A stretch of DNA of 64,000 bases from Thermoplasmata archaeon. Lineage in GTDB: Archaea; Thermoplasmatota; Thermoplasmata; Methanomassiliicoccales; Methanomethylophilaceae. A model generated the notes under the pieces. It was not told where the DNA came from. It worked only from the letters and a program-made list of their open reading frames with translations, and searched no databases. Position 1 is the stretch's first letter. Every line of letters begins with the position of its first letter. The stretch lies in the NCBI GenBank assembly GCA_015063185.1, contig SUSY01000003.1:18401-82400 (forward strand), read 5' to 3'. Positions 52,936-61,868 of the stretch are shown here, in pieces. The translations under genes were made by a program, and so were the position numbers.

Positions 52936-53460
52936 TCAGAACTCGAACCGCTCCATAAGGGGGAGCAGGACGATGTCCTGTATCAGACGTCTGGCACAAT
53001 CAATACCAAAGGTCAGGTACGCGGCCGCTATGATCGCTTCGAAGATATCGGCACGCATATCGTCACTAAAACGGTCCCCCTTCTCACTCCTGAAGGAACG
53101 TCCGAGGAGTGCCACATCCTCATAGTCGATCTTGTTGAACTCCAGATATTCACAGATCTTCGCATTGGCCACGGCCGCCTGTTTGAAATTGTTGGTCATC
53201 TGTCCCTCATCCTTCAAGGAACCGATCTTGTATGCCTCATCACATACGATGAATTCCAATACGGCATCACCTAGGAACTCCAACCTCTCATAGGATTGGA
53301 TCTTCACCTCATGATTGACGTTGTATTCCTCGGCGAAGGAGGTGTGCGTCATAGCGGTACGGAACGTCACAATCTGTTCGTTGTCAAACCTTAGATTGAA
53401 CGGAGGTTTGGCGAAGAATTCCCTGATACGTCTCTCGTACATCTCCAAGCCTGTGACCAT
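52936..53460 (-). CDS. rnc: Ribonuclease III without double-stranded-RNA-binding domain
   Basis: This is an RNase III catalytic domain with the signature ERLEFLGDAVLEF (E58, E61, D65) and the second acidic pair D138 and E141 in ADIFEAIIAA. At 174 residues it ends after the nuclease domain, so the usual C-terminal dsRBD is missing. RNase III is uncommon in archaea. The intergenic gap upstream of R15P isomerase contains nothing else. Confidence 0.9.
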   Translation of the reverse strand: MVTGLEMYERRIREFFAKPPFNLRFDNEQIVTFRTAMTHTSFAEEYNVNHEVKIQSYERLEFLGDAVLEFIVCDEAYKIGSLKDEGQMTNNFKQAAVANAKICEYLEFNKIDYEDVALLGRSFRSEKGDRFSDDMRADIFEAIIAAAYLTFGIDCARRLIQDIVLLPLMERFEF

Positions 53461-53561
53461 GCAGTACTATCTGCCTCTGTCGTATTTGAACGTTAAGCCG
53501 ACCGATCACGATGCGTACCGATGGCGTACAATCTTATATCGCCGAAAACATCAAGAACGAT

Positions 53562-55058
53562 ATGGGACGCAGGGCAAGATTCAGAGGAGTCAAGCGCACG
53601 AACAAGAGACTTGAGAACGACATCCTGGAGAGATCGAAGAACCTCTGGGAGGACCCGTCGATTCTCAGACCCAAATGTGCAGGGAACTGCAGGAAGTGTG
53701 CTTTCGACAAGACCTTCAAGAGGATCGGAAAACTGGAGAAGTACAAGAACAGCTCCGAAGCCCTCATCAAATACGCAGGCAAGGGTAGCGACGATATATT
53801 CAAGGCCTATGCGGCAACGATCTCGCTCTATGCATCCGGTAGCGTCCCATACATGGCTACGGCCAAGCTCGCCGGAGAGGAGGTACTCTTCGCCCAGAGA
53901 GGCGCCGTAGGAAATGACAAATTGATCGGATGCCAACACTATAATGACCCGAAGATCAGATTGTTCCTCTACAATGCGTTCGCCAAGAAGAAGGGACTCC
54001 TTCTCTACTCCTTCGATGACGAACTCGTATGTTCCAATTACCCCAACATGCCCGAGGATTACATCTACGATACGTTCTGGGAGTCCCCATACGAATTCCC
54101 GAACGATGAGTTGGAATGCCCTCATTCGAAAGAGGCGGCCATAGTCATCAACATCGTATCTGCCAAGAAGAGGATCAGAATCTGCAGGAACTGCGCAAGG
54201 GACGTGTCATCGCTCCAATACCTCATCTCGAGGATGGTTGCCGAGAAACCACTGGATGACTTCGAAGTATGTGTCGAACACAACTATCATTCCAATGACG
54301 GTTCCTCTGTTGAGAGGATTGAAGGGGACCTGCTCAAGAACTATGCCTTCGGTAAGATTACCGATGTCCAGTTGATCAAACAGATTCTTAAGGAAAGACT
54401 TGGTGCATTGAAAGAAGGTTCAGAATCCACATTCGTCATATGTGAACGCAACTTTGGTTCCGATCACAAAGGATTCGTAGCAGCCCTCAAAGGTACTACG
54501 GACGAGATAGAAGCCCTTACCAAGTATTTGGAGAACAACAAGGACTCCATAGTCATCCAAAGCGAAAGAGCATCTGAAGCCCTTGCCACGATCTGGGACA
54601 GCTCATACAAGGAGATCCTGGAGAATTTCACATCGGCAGAGACCGCAGAGAAGATGGGAGATGTCTCCAAAAAGAACCTTCAGTCAGTTCTCAGTGACGC
54701 GCGCAGGATCGAAAGGTCCAAGGATGTTGTAAAAACACTGCCTGAGTTCAAGCACATGGGTGAGGTCACCAGGATTGCGGACACATATGCCAAAGCCATG
54801 AAGGTCGGAGGTCAGGAACTCCTCATGGAGGAACTCACCAAGAGTCCGCCCCGCAACTACCACGCCCGTGCTCTCGCAAAGGGATTCGCAATTGCGTTCG
54901 TGGATGACCCCAACAGCGTCAAGAGTACTGCGGAAGAAGCGGATCTGGCACAGTTCCTCGTACCATTCATCCGCGAACTTGTGGATGCCGCCGGTGAAGA
55001 ATATCGTTACAAGATGTCCACACTTCTGACGGCAACCGGCTGTGGAGAGACCATCTAA
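53562..55058 (+). CDS. Uncharacterised archaeal protein with Cys motifs
   Basis: A 498-residue soluble protein I do not recognise. Near the N-terminus is CAGNCRKC (Cx3CxxC), and near residue 210 a CPH and CRNC pair, so it may bind zinc or an iron-sulfur cluster. The C-terminal half is helical. I choose the ATG at 53562 (MGRRARFRG), because a TATA-like CTTATATC lies about 28 bp upstream. A start at 53511 would overlap that box. Its last bases overlap the Taw2 gene on the other strand. Confidence 0.65.
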   Translation: MGRRARFRGVKRTNKRLENDILERSKNLWEDPSILRPKCAGNCRKCAFDKTFKRIGKLEKYKNSSEALIKYAGKGSDDIFKAYAATISLYASGSVPYMATAKLAGEEVLFAQRGAVGNDKLIGCQHYNDPKIRLFLYNAFAKKKGLLLYSFDDELVCSNYPNMPEDYIYDTFWESPYEFPNDELECPHSKEAAIVINIVSAKKRIRICRNCARDVSSLQYLISRMVAEKPLDDFEVCVEHNYHSNDGSSVERIEGDLLKNYAFGKITDVQLIKQILKERLGALKEGSESTFVICERNFGSDHKGFVAALKGTTDEIEALTKYLENNKDSIVIQSERASEALATIWDSSYKEILENFTSAETAEKMGDVSKKNLQSVLSDARRIERSKDVVKTLPEFKHMGEVTRIADTYAKAMKVGGQELLMEELTKSPPRNYHARALAKGFAIAFVDDPNSVKSTAEEADLAQFLVPFIRELVDAAGEEYRYKMSTLLTATGCGETI

Positions 55059-56074
55059 TCGAGGATGCGGATGTCGGCAACGTAGTGGGAGACGGACGGG
55101 GCGAAGGACTTCACCTCCCTGATGCCTTCCACTACGAACCTGCGATCCCCACAGGCCTTTCTGAATACCTCATCCACCTTCTCCCTATACTCGTTTATGT
55201 AGAATGTGTCATGATAGTGGATAATTCCCCCGGGCTTGATCATTTCCAATGCCTTGGGGATGAACTCCGAAGTGATCTGCACATATCCCATCAGAATGCG
55301 ATCGGCAAAACATGTGCCAGAGATATCACGGTTATCACCTAACATCGGTTCTACGATGTGAGACACCTCATTGATCCTGACGTTATCCACAAGGAACTCG
55401 TACGAATCCGGATTCTTCTCGCATGCGATCACTCTCTTCGCACCGGAGAACTTGGCAAGAGGCAAGGTGAAGTAACCTATGCCTGCGAACATATCGACGA
55501 CGGTTTCTCCAGTACAATCGAGGTTCTTCATCCTCTCGCGTTCGTCCACATTACCGGATGCGAACATGACCTTGGTCACATCGAAACAATACTTGATGCC
55601 GTTCTCCAGACGGGTGGACTTGGTCTTGGTCCCATGGATGAGTTCCATGCTCGGTTGTCTGAACTCCCCGGATACACCGCTGCGGTCCACACATACCGTG
55701 TCCGCATCCAATTCCTGTGCATAGACCTCCCCGATCCTGACCTTATACGGATCCGCCGATTGATCCAACTTGATGATGATTATGTCCCCGACGGATTCCC
55801 ATCTCATAGGAAGCTTCGACAATACTTCCTCCGGAAGGTCGGACAATGCGTTACGAATCCTCACCTGCGGAGGAGTACGATCCCTGGAATGTGCATCCCC
55901 ATCTACGATCTCATATCCTCTGGCACACATCTCATCAATAGCTGAGTCCAACACAGGCACGAGTCTGAAATCCCCATCCTTGGAGATCTTGGCATGTCTG
56001 TTGACCATATCCTTCCTGAGCAACTCCGGGATCAGGTCATGTGCCTCGGAAGATGGGATCCTCGCCATCCTCAT
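55055..56074 (-). CDS. taw2: tRNA wybutosine-synthesis aminocarboxypropyltransferase Taw2
   Basis: This enzyme moves the aminocarboxypropyl group of SAM onto the tricyclic base at tRNA-Phe position 37. It resembles Trm5 in its TVVDMFAGIGYFTLPLA motif and N-terminal region, but the MGYVQITSEF and GGIIHYHDTFY segments are those of Taw2, not the NLP motif of Trm5. 339 residues. The ATG overlaps the stop of the reductase gene before it. Confidence 0.83.
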   Translation of the reverse strand: MRMARIPSSEAHDLIPELLRKDMVNRHAKISKDGDFRLVPVLDSAIDEMCARGYEIVDGDAHSRDRTPPQVRIRNALSDLPEEVLSKLPMRWESVGDIIIIKLDQSADPYKVRIGEVYAQELDADTVCVDRSGVSGEFRQPSMELIHGTKTKSTRLENGIKYCFDVTKVMFASGNVDERERMKNLDCTGETVVDMFAGIGYFTLPLAKFSGAKRVIACEKNPDSYEFLVDNVRINEVSHIVEPMLGDNRDISGTCFADRILMGYVQITSEFIPKALEMIKPGGIIHYHDTFYINEYREKVDEVFRKACGDRRFVVEGIREVKSFAPSVSHYVADIRILD

Positions 56075-57225
56075 CTGAACATACCCCTCATCATGTATGG
56101 AACCAGTTTTACCGCCAATGGAATGTTCCTCAAGGCCTTCAATACCATAGCGCTGGGATTATCGATGGTAGCATGTGATGCCAACTCACGAACGGAGGGC
56201 GTGTCCACGATTCTACGGATGGAATCCAATTCATCATCCATCAGATTGTTGTACATGGACCGGAGTCTGAATCCATTCTTCAATTCCCCTCCAACCTCCT
56301 TCTTCCAAAGTCTCTGATACACAGAGAGGGTCCTTTCGGAGAAATCGCCTTTGGAAAATGCTTCGTCCACCACATGTGCCAGACATGGAGCGGATTTCAG
56401 CATCGGGTACAACCCTCCACCCGATATCGGTTTCACCTGACCCGCGGAATCTCCAATCAACAGGATCCTATCGGAATAGGTCCTTCTCTGAAGACCCAGA
56501 GGTATCTTTCCACAGGATTTTTGAACAATTGTTGCGTCCTGCATACCGGCTTTACGCAACAATGGTTGGAGAAAATCTATCGGCGCACCATACGACCACT
56601 CCGAACAAAGGCCCACGCGAGTCATCCCATCATATGGTATGGTCCATGCGAAGAATCCGGGGGCCACATCCGATCCCAACCACACATCGATGGCATCCTG
56701 ATCGTCACAAGTGTGTCTTACATCCAACTGTATCCCGCGGACCTGCATCCTAGGTGGCTCATCACAGACCAATCCCCTGATGATGGATGAGTGACCATCG
56801 GCTCCAATGACCATCTGTGACTCCAATGCCTTCTCAGAGGAAGTCATCACGGTGACGGAATCGGTACCGACACAACAGGACACACAACGTTCCGAATAGA
56901 GGTATTCGGCACCGGCGTCGATCGCCTTCTCTGCCATGAGGCGATCTAACTGCGAACGATCCAAAAGAACGGCTTTGGTCTCGCCACAATCGATAGGGAA
57001 CACAAATCCGTCTGGAAAATGTACATTGAGTTTTGAAAAAGAATTGAACACGGTCGGATCGACACCGGACATCTCTATGACATCGGGCGAGACCAGACCT
57101 GTGCATTGAAGGGGTTCACCCGACACTGCGTGATCCTCAAGGACGGTGACGTCGTGATTCTTTGCCAACAATCTTGCTGACATACTTCCGGCCGGACCGC
57201 CTCCGACCACGACAATGTCGTGCAT
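56071..57225 (-). CDS. Second geranylgeranyl-reductase-family protein
   Basis: This FAD-dependent protein of 384 residues has VVGGGPAGSMSARLLAKN, the GEPLQCTGLVSP motif, VIGADGHSS and LIGDSAGQVKPISGGG. It is clearly related to the lipid reductase at 29.6 kb but divergent. It may saturate a different isoprenoid, such as a carrier lipid or menaquinone-type chain. The gene lies between transaldolase and taw2. Confidence 0.82.
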   Translation of the reverse strand: MHDIVVVGGGPAGSMSARLLAKNHDVTVLEDHAVSGEPLQCTGLVSPDVIEMSGVDPTVFNSFSKLNVHFPDGFVFPIDCGETKAVLLDRSQLDRLMAEKAIDAGAEYLYSERCVSCCVGTDSVTVMTSSEKALESQMVIGADGHSSIIRGLVCDEPPRMQVRGIQLDVRHTCDDQDAIDVWLGSDVAPGFFAWTIPYDGMTRVGLCSEWSYGAPIDFLQPLLRKAGMQDATIVQKSCGKIPLGLQRRTYSDRILLIGDSAGQVKPISGGGLYPMLKSAPCLAHVVDEAFSKGDFSERTLSVYQRLWKKEVGGELKNGFRLRSMYNNLMDDELDSIRRIVDTPSVRELASHATIDNPSAMVLKALRNIPLAVKLVPYMMRGMFR

Positions 57226-57232
57226 CCTATCC

Positions 57233-57880
57233 TCAGTTCTTCTTGGACTTCTCGTAGTCTGCGATGAACTTGTTGATTCCCTCTGTGGTCTTGGGGTGAC
57301 TGATCATCATCTTGAGGACGTCATAGGGAATGGTTGCGATATCGCATCCAGCGAGAGCAGCGGTAGAGACGTGGATGGGATTCCTGATGGATGCTGCAAT
57401 GATCTCAGTGGTTATTCCATAATTGTTGAAGATAGTGGAAATCTCACTAAGGAGTGCGGTTCCATCGATTCCGATGTCATCGAGCCTTCCAACGAATGGA
57501 GATACGAATGCCGCACCCGCCTTTGCAGCGAGCAATGCCTGCTGTGCGGAGAAGATCAATGTGACGTTGACCTTGATTCCTTTAGAGGACAGGATCTTGG
57601 TCGCCTTGAGGGACTCGATGCACATAGGGAGCTTGATGTTGATGTTGGGGTGGATCTTGGCAAGCTCAAGACCCTCTGCGACCATACCATCCGCATCCAT
57701 GGACATTACCTCTGCGGAGATGGGGCCGTCGACAATCTGACTGATCTCCGTAACTATGGTCTTGAGGTCCTTTCCCTCCTTAGCGATGAGACTGGGATTG
57801 GTGGTGACTCCGTCGAGGATTCCCCAGTCATTGATTTCCTTAATTCTCTCGATGTTGGCTGTGTCGATGAAGATCTTCAT
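57233..57880 (-). CDS. tal: Transaldolase (small TalC/MipB type)
   Basis: This sugar-phosphate enzyme moves dihydroxyacetone units. It has [11 protein letters not shown] at the N-terminus, [29 protein letters not shown] and SPFVGRLDD. The catalytic Lys region is [19 protein letters not shown] before the ATG at 57880 supports 215 residues; a GTG at 57889 would add three. It is co-transcribed with the split transketolase. Confidence 0.92.
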   Translation of the reverse strand: MKIFIDTANIERIKEINDWGILDGVTTNPSLIAKEGKDLKTIVTEISQIVDGPISAEVMSMDADGMVAEGLELAKIHPNINIKLPMCIESLKATKILSSKGIKVNVTLIFSAQQALLAAKAGAAFVSPFVGRLDDIGIDGTALLSEISTIFNNYGITTEIIAASIRNPIHVSTAALAGCDIATIPYDVLKMMISHPKTTEGINKFIADYEKSKKN

Positions 57881-57885
57881 TGAAT

Positions 57886-58824
57886 TCACTCCTTCTTTTT
57901 GATTGAAAGTTCCGCTGCATCACGGATGTCCTCAGCGGTAAGACCATATTTCTTGAAAAGTTCGTCAGGATTTCCGGATTCGCCGAAAGTGTCACGCGTT
58001 CCGACCCTTGTGATAGGGCAGGAGTAATTCTCGGAAAGGAACTCCGCTACTGCGGATCCCAAACCTCCGATGACACTGTGCTCCTCTGCTGTGACCACGC
58101 ATCCTGTCTTGGAGACGGATTCGTAGATGGTCTCGATGTCGAGGGGCTTGATGGTGGAGATGTTGATGACCTCTGCGGAGACCCCTGCCTGCTCCAGCAT
58201 CTCTGCGGCATCCATACAGAGGGATACCATCTGACCGGTTCCTATGAGAGTTACATCGGTTCCCGACCTGAGCTTCTTGGCCTTTCCGATCTCGAACGTG
58301 ACGTCCTCGTCGAACAGGACGGGCATGTCCGCACGTCCAAGCCTCATGTAGACAGGGCCATCATAATCAGCTATAGCGAGTGTTGCCGCATATGCCTCAT
58401 ACGCGTCCGCAGGGGAGATGACTGTCATATTGGGGATTGCACGCATGATAGCAATGTCCTCCAGGGCCTGGTGGGACGCTCCATCGGGACCGACACTGAT
58501 ACCGCAGTGGGTTGAAACGACCTTCACATTGAGCCTAGGGTAGGCCATAGCGAGTCTGATCTGTTCCCAGCATCTTCCGGTGGCGAATACCGCGAAGGTG
58601 GATGCAAAAACGGTCTTTCCGGATGCGGCGAGTCCACCTGCGATTCCGATCATGTCCTGTTCCGCAATTCCGACCTCAATGAATCTCTCGGGGGCGACCT
58701 TCCTGAACTCGGAGGTCTTGGTGGATCCTGCAAGGTCCGCATCGAGTACGACGACATTGGGATTCTCGGCGGCTAGTTTCGCAAGTGCCTTTCCATAATA
58801 GTTACGCTGTGCGAGCTTGGTCAT
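57886..58824 (-). CDS. tktB: Transketolase, C-terminal subunit
   Basis: This subunit holds the pyrimidine-binding half: [35 protein letters not shown] and [13 protein letters not shown]. 312 residues. Archaea usually split transketolase this way; the N-terminal half is the next gene upstream, ending two bases before. Confidence 0.94.
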   Translation of the reverse strand: MTKLAQRNYYGKALAKLAAENPNVVVLDADLAGSTKTSEFRKVAPERFIEVGIAEQDMIGIAGGLAASGKTVFASTFAVFATGRCWEQIRLAMAYPRLNVKVVSTHCGISVGPDGASHQALEDIAIMRAIPNMTVISPADAYEAYAATLAIADYDGPVYMRLGRADMPVLFDEDVTFEIGKAKKLRSGTDVTLIGTGQMVSLCMDAAEMLEQAGVSAEVINISTIKPLDIETIYESVSKTGCVVTAEEHSVIGGLGSAVAEFLSENYSCPITRVGTRDTFGESGNPDELFKKYGLTAEDIRDAAELSIKKKE

Positions 58825-58825
58825 A

Positions 58826-59647
58826 TCAAAGCACCCCCTTGAGTTCCTTCATAGCCTGTTCATGTTCCTCAGGTTTGCACGAACGACCATGGAATCCGGC
58901 ATTGTTCTCCATGAAGGACACGCCCTTTCCTTTAACGGTACGCATAATGATGACCGAAGGATCTTTGGAACTCTTCGCCTCCCTGATGGCACCGAGAATA
59001 TGATCGATGTTGTGACCATCTATCTCGTAGACGTTCCATCCGAAGGAGAGCCATTTCTCGGAAAGAGGTTCAAGGCTCATAACGGACTCGGTATCCCCCT
59101 CGATCTGAAGCTTGTTGCGGTCTACAAAAGCGATGAGATGGTTGAGCTTGTACTTTGCTGCGAACATCATGGCTTCCCAATTCTGTCCGCTCTGCATCTC
59201 CCCGTCTCCGAGGAGACAATATGTCCAATAATCCTTCCCATCGAGCTTTCCGGCCAATGCGATTCCACATGCCATACTAAGGCCCTGTCCGAGAGAACCG
59301 GTGGACATCTCTATTCCGGGGACCTTTCCCCTGACGGGGTGACCCTGAAGCTTGGACCCCATCTTCCTCAGGGTGACAAGATCCTCGACCGGAAAATAAC
59401 CGCTCTCTGCGAGTGCGGAATAGAGAACTGGTGCCACATGACCCTTGGAGAGGACAAACCTGTCCCTGTCCTCCCACTGGGGATTCTTTGGGTCATGGTT
59501 CATGACCTCAAAGTATAGTGTTGCGATAAGATCCGCTGCAGAAAGTGAACCACCAGGATGTCCGGAACCGGCTGCGGTCGTCATCTCTATGACGTGGGAC
59601 CTAAGCAGACGAGCGATCTTCGAAAGTTCCTGTGCTGTAGGAGTCAT
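58826..59647 (-). CDS. tktA: Transketolase, N-terminal subunit
   Basis: This subunit binds the thiamine diphosphate pyrophosphate and metal: GHPGGSLSAADLI, KGHVAPVLYSAL, STGSLGQGLSMACG and GDGEMQSGQNWEAM. 273 residues. It starts six bases after the PCNA gene ends. The operon as a whole links replication and transcription factors to pentose metabolism, a common archaeal gene order of unclear meaning. Confidence 0.94.
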   Translation of the reverse strand: MTPTAQELSKIARLLRSHVIEMTTAAGSGHPGGSLSAADLIATLYFEVMNHDPKNPQWEDRDRFVLSKGHVAPVLYSALAESGYFPVEDLVTLRKMGSKLQGHPVRGKVPGIEMSTGSLGQGLSMACGIALAGKLDGKDYWTYCLLGDGEMQSGQNWEAMMFAAKYKLNHLIAFVDRNKLQIEGDTESVMSLEPLSEKWLSFGWNVYEIDGHNIDHILGAIREAKSSKDPSVIIMRTVKGKGVSFMENNAGFHGRSCKPEEHEQAMKELKGVL

Positions 59648-59652
59648 GTTGA

Positions 59653-60390
59653 TCAGTCCTTCTCAATCCTAGGTGCAAGGAGGTATCTCACTACACCGTT
59701 CCCATCCGCAAGTGAGAAGATAATCCTGACCGGGAAATCCGTATCCAACTCGATCCTGACACGGAGGTCCGAAGGAACTGCCTTGATGAGGTTGGAGAAA
59801 TAGTCGAGAGGGAACATGCTCGAGACCTTACCGTCCGCAACGATCTTTACATTGTTGGATGCCTCCATGACGAGATCGACGGAATCGGTGTCTCCATCGC
59901 AATGTAGTTCGAACCTGTCCGAATCCGCTGTGAGGGCGATATGGTCAGAGATGGATTCGGATGCTTTGATCCCCTTCTGGAGATCTGTAACGGGAACCTC
60001 TACGGATGCGGCGAGTTCCAACTGTGGGACCCTGGGATCGTTAAGACTGGAGGTATCGACGAGATTCATACGTCTCGTGATGTTTCCTACCTTGAATATG
60101 AGTCTTCCACGACCCTCGTCCTGTTCCATATATATGATGTCACCAGAGCTTGCAAGCTTGAGGACATCCTTCACCTTGTCGATATCGATACCGATCTCGG
60201 TATCGTCGGCCTCGTAGGACTCGAACGCTCCCTTTCCCAGACTGACCTCGACCATCGCGACATGTGCAGGGTCAACTGCCTTAAGGCTGATACCTTCGGG
60301 GGAGATTGTAAACTTGACCTCGTCAATGAGGGTGGAGATTACGTTGATGAGACCTTTGAGCGCGTCGGATCTGAGCTCTGCCTTGAACAT
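59653..60390 (-). CDS. pcn: DNA polymerase sliding clamp PCNA
   Basis: The replication clamp, a homotrimer. 245 residues with the family stretches ISLKAVDPAHVAMVEV near residue 35, LSMEQDEGRGRL-like (IYMEQDEGRGRL) and the C-terminal DFPVRIIFSLADGNGVVRYLLAPRIE. It is preceded by the TFS gene. Confidence 0.96.
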   Translation of the reverse strand: MFKAELRSDALKGLINVISTLIDEVKFTISPEGISLKAVDPAHVAMVEVSLGKGAFESYEADDTEIGIDIDKVKDVLKLASSGDIIYMEQDEGRGRLIFKVGNITRRMNLVDTSSLNDPRVPQLELAASVEVPVTDLQKGIKASESISDHIALTADSDRFELHCDGDTDSVDLVMEASNNVKIVADGKVSSMFPLDYFSNLIKAVPSDLRVRIELDTDFPVRIIFSLADGNGVVRYLLAPRIEKD

Positions 60391-60410
60391 GGGGGCCCCC
60401 TCACGCTACC

Positions 60411-60713
60411 TCAATTGATTCTCCACTGGTGATTGCACTTGCAACAACGGTAGAACTGTGTCTCAGGTTCATCCGCTGCACGAGTCTGCCTGATGTCGTA
60501 GAATGCCTCGGTGTGAGAGCAGACAGGGCAAATGATGTGCATCTTGGACATGTATGCCGTGGAATTCTCATCGAGAACAGTGACGACCTTCTCCTCGGCC
60601 TTGGTACTGAACTTCTCGACCTTGTCTCCGATCTCTTCGGAGTATCCGCACTGCTGACAGACATACTTCCCATCCTGGGGGAACATCAGTGAACCGCATT
60701 TGTTGCAAAACAT
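60411..60713 (-). CDS. tfs: Transcription factor S (TFS)
   Basis: This is the archaeal RNA-polymerase cleavage factor. The N-terminal zinc ribbon is CNKCGSLM...CQQCGY and the C-terminal ribbon is CPVCSH...CCKCNH. The active-site acidic pair is in RAADEPETQF (relatives mostly read RSADEPET). It has 100 residues and heads the operon that runs to taw2. Confidence 0.93.
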   Translation of the reverse strand: MFCNKCGSLMFPQDGKYVCQQCGYSEEIGDKVEKFSTKAEEKVVTVLDENSTAYMSKMHIICPVCSHTEAFYDIRQTRAADEPETQFYRCCKCNHQWRIN

Positions 60714-60779
60714 TGGCTATCGTCCTCTGTTCGCCTCGATGCTATATTATTATAAAAAGGATGTGAACTGCCAAAAAGG

Positions 60780-61682
60780 TCAGAACCATTCGAGATCGTC
60801 GGAGGGATTGGCATTGTCTGGAACGACCTTCTTCTGCACGATCTCCCCCTTCACGGAAACGGGTTTCTGTACATCGTGTCCTGGCACATTCTCCGTTGGA
60901 GTCACGGTCACAGACTCGGAGACGACACTGGTGGTTACGGGTTCGGGTATGGCGAGTTCCACCTTAGCAGGTTCAGAAGATACTGGAACATCCTGCACAT
61001 GTATTTCCGGTTCGGTAGATCCCTTACGCATACTGGCACAGGTCGTATTGACACTCACCTTGGTCATGTCGTCATATGTTTGGAATCCGATGTCGTGACC
61101 ATTGAGGAACGCCCCGACAGAACGTGGTGGCCTGGGTCTATTCATATCCTCTGTATGGGAAACTATGATCCTGAGTTCCTTCCTCGCCTGATCCGCGAAG
61201 ACACCTCCGATGATGGAGAAAGCGATGATCGTCGCATACCCTTGCGCCGGCACAGATATGGACAAATCCGTAGTGATCTGGACGAAGTTCGATGAAAGAT
61301 ACGACGAGAGTTGCTCCATCACCATGACCAATTGGGGGACCGTGGACTCCAGTGCTTCGATGAAAGACAGATACTCAGAATCGAACAGGAGCTTGGTCAA
61401 ACCGAGATTGAGCAGTAATGCTACGACGAAGACGATTATACAGCTGAGAGCCCCGACGAACAAACCGCGAAGAATCGAACCTGACCTCCTCCCTCCGACA
61501 TAACCTGCGACAATCTGACCCATATAAGGTATCCAGGAAAGTGTGAGTGCCAAAATGACGGATATGGACAGGCCTGACTTACAGTCATAGAAACTGTTGG
61601 AATTGATACCCATAGCACCATCTATGGCATTACGTGCCATAGCGCCCGCTGTAGCAGGGCGACGTACACTGCTTTTGCTCAT
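60780..61682 (-). CDS. Predicted membrane protein with long hydrophilic C-terminus
   Basis: A 300-residue protein. The N-terminal about 165 residues contain three or four hydrophobic segments (about 38-58, 68-93 and 143-163). The last about 120 residues are polar and Pro/Val/Ser-rich, probably disordered, with a Cys in NTTCAS. I prefer the ATG at 61682 over 61691. I recognise no firm family. It is divergent from the beta-CASP gene. Confidence 0.6.
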   Translation of the reverse strand: MSKSSVRRPATAGAMARNAIDGAMGINSNSFYDCKSGLSISVILALTLSWIPYMGQIVAGYVGGRRSGSILRGLFVGALSCIIVFVVALLLNLGLTKLLFDSEYLSFIEALESTVPQLVMVMEQLSSYLSSNFVQITTDLSISVPAQGYATIIAFSIIGGVFADQARKELRIIVSHTEDMNRPRPPRSVGAFLNGHDIGFQTYDDMTKVSVNTTCASMRKGSTEPEIHVQDVPVSSEPAKVELAIPEPVTTSVVSESVTVTPTENVPGHDVQKPVSVKGEIVQKKVVPDNANPSDDLEWF

Positions 61683-61741
61683 GCATCCCACACCGACCGA
61701 AGCCGATATCGTTCAATTCCATAAACCATATATAAGCGTTG

Positions 61742-61840
61742 CTTATAGGTTATAATAATACGCGTTACGCGTGCGTAATGCGCTCCATATACCAGTAAAG
61801 AGGCGGACGCCTCCATCACAAAGTCCTCTAGAACAAGAGG
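61742..61840 (+). promoter_or_regulatory. Promoter and two-hairpin leader of the beta-CASP nuclease gene
   Basis: The TATA-like TTATAATAATA near 61751 is followed by an imperfect inverted repeat near 61762-61781 (GCGTTACGC...GCGTAATGC). Two perfect hairpin sequences follow: GAGGCG-GA-CGCCTC (61800-61813) and CCTCT-AGAACA-AGAGG (61825-61840). The ATG of the nuclease is at 61869. These could act in post-transcriptional autoregulation; that is inference. Confidence 0.4.
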
Positions 61841-61868
61841 CACACACAATCTTTAGGAAGATGAGACG

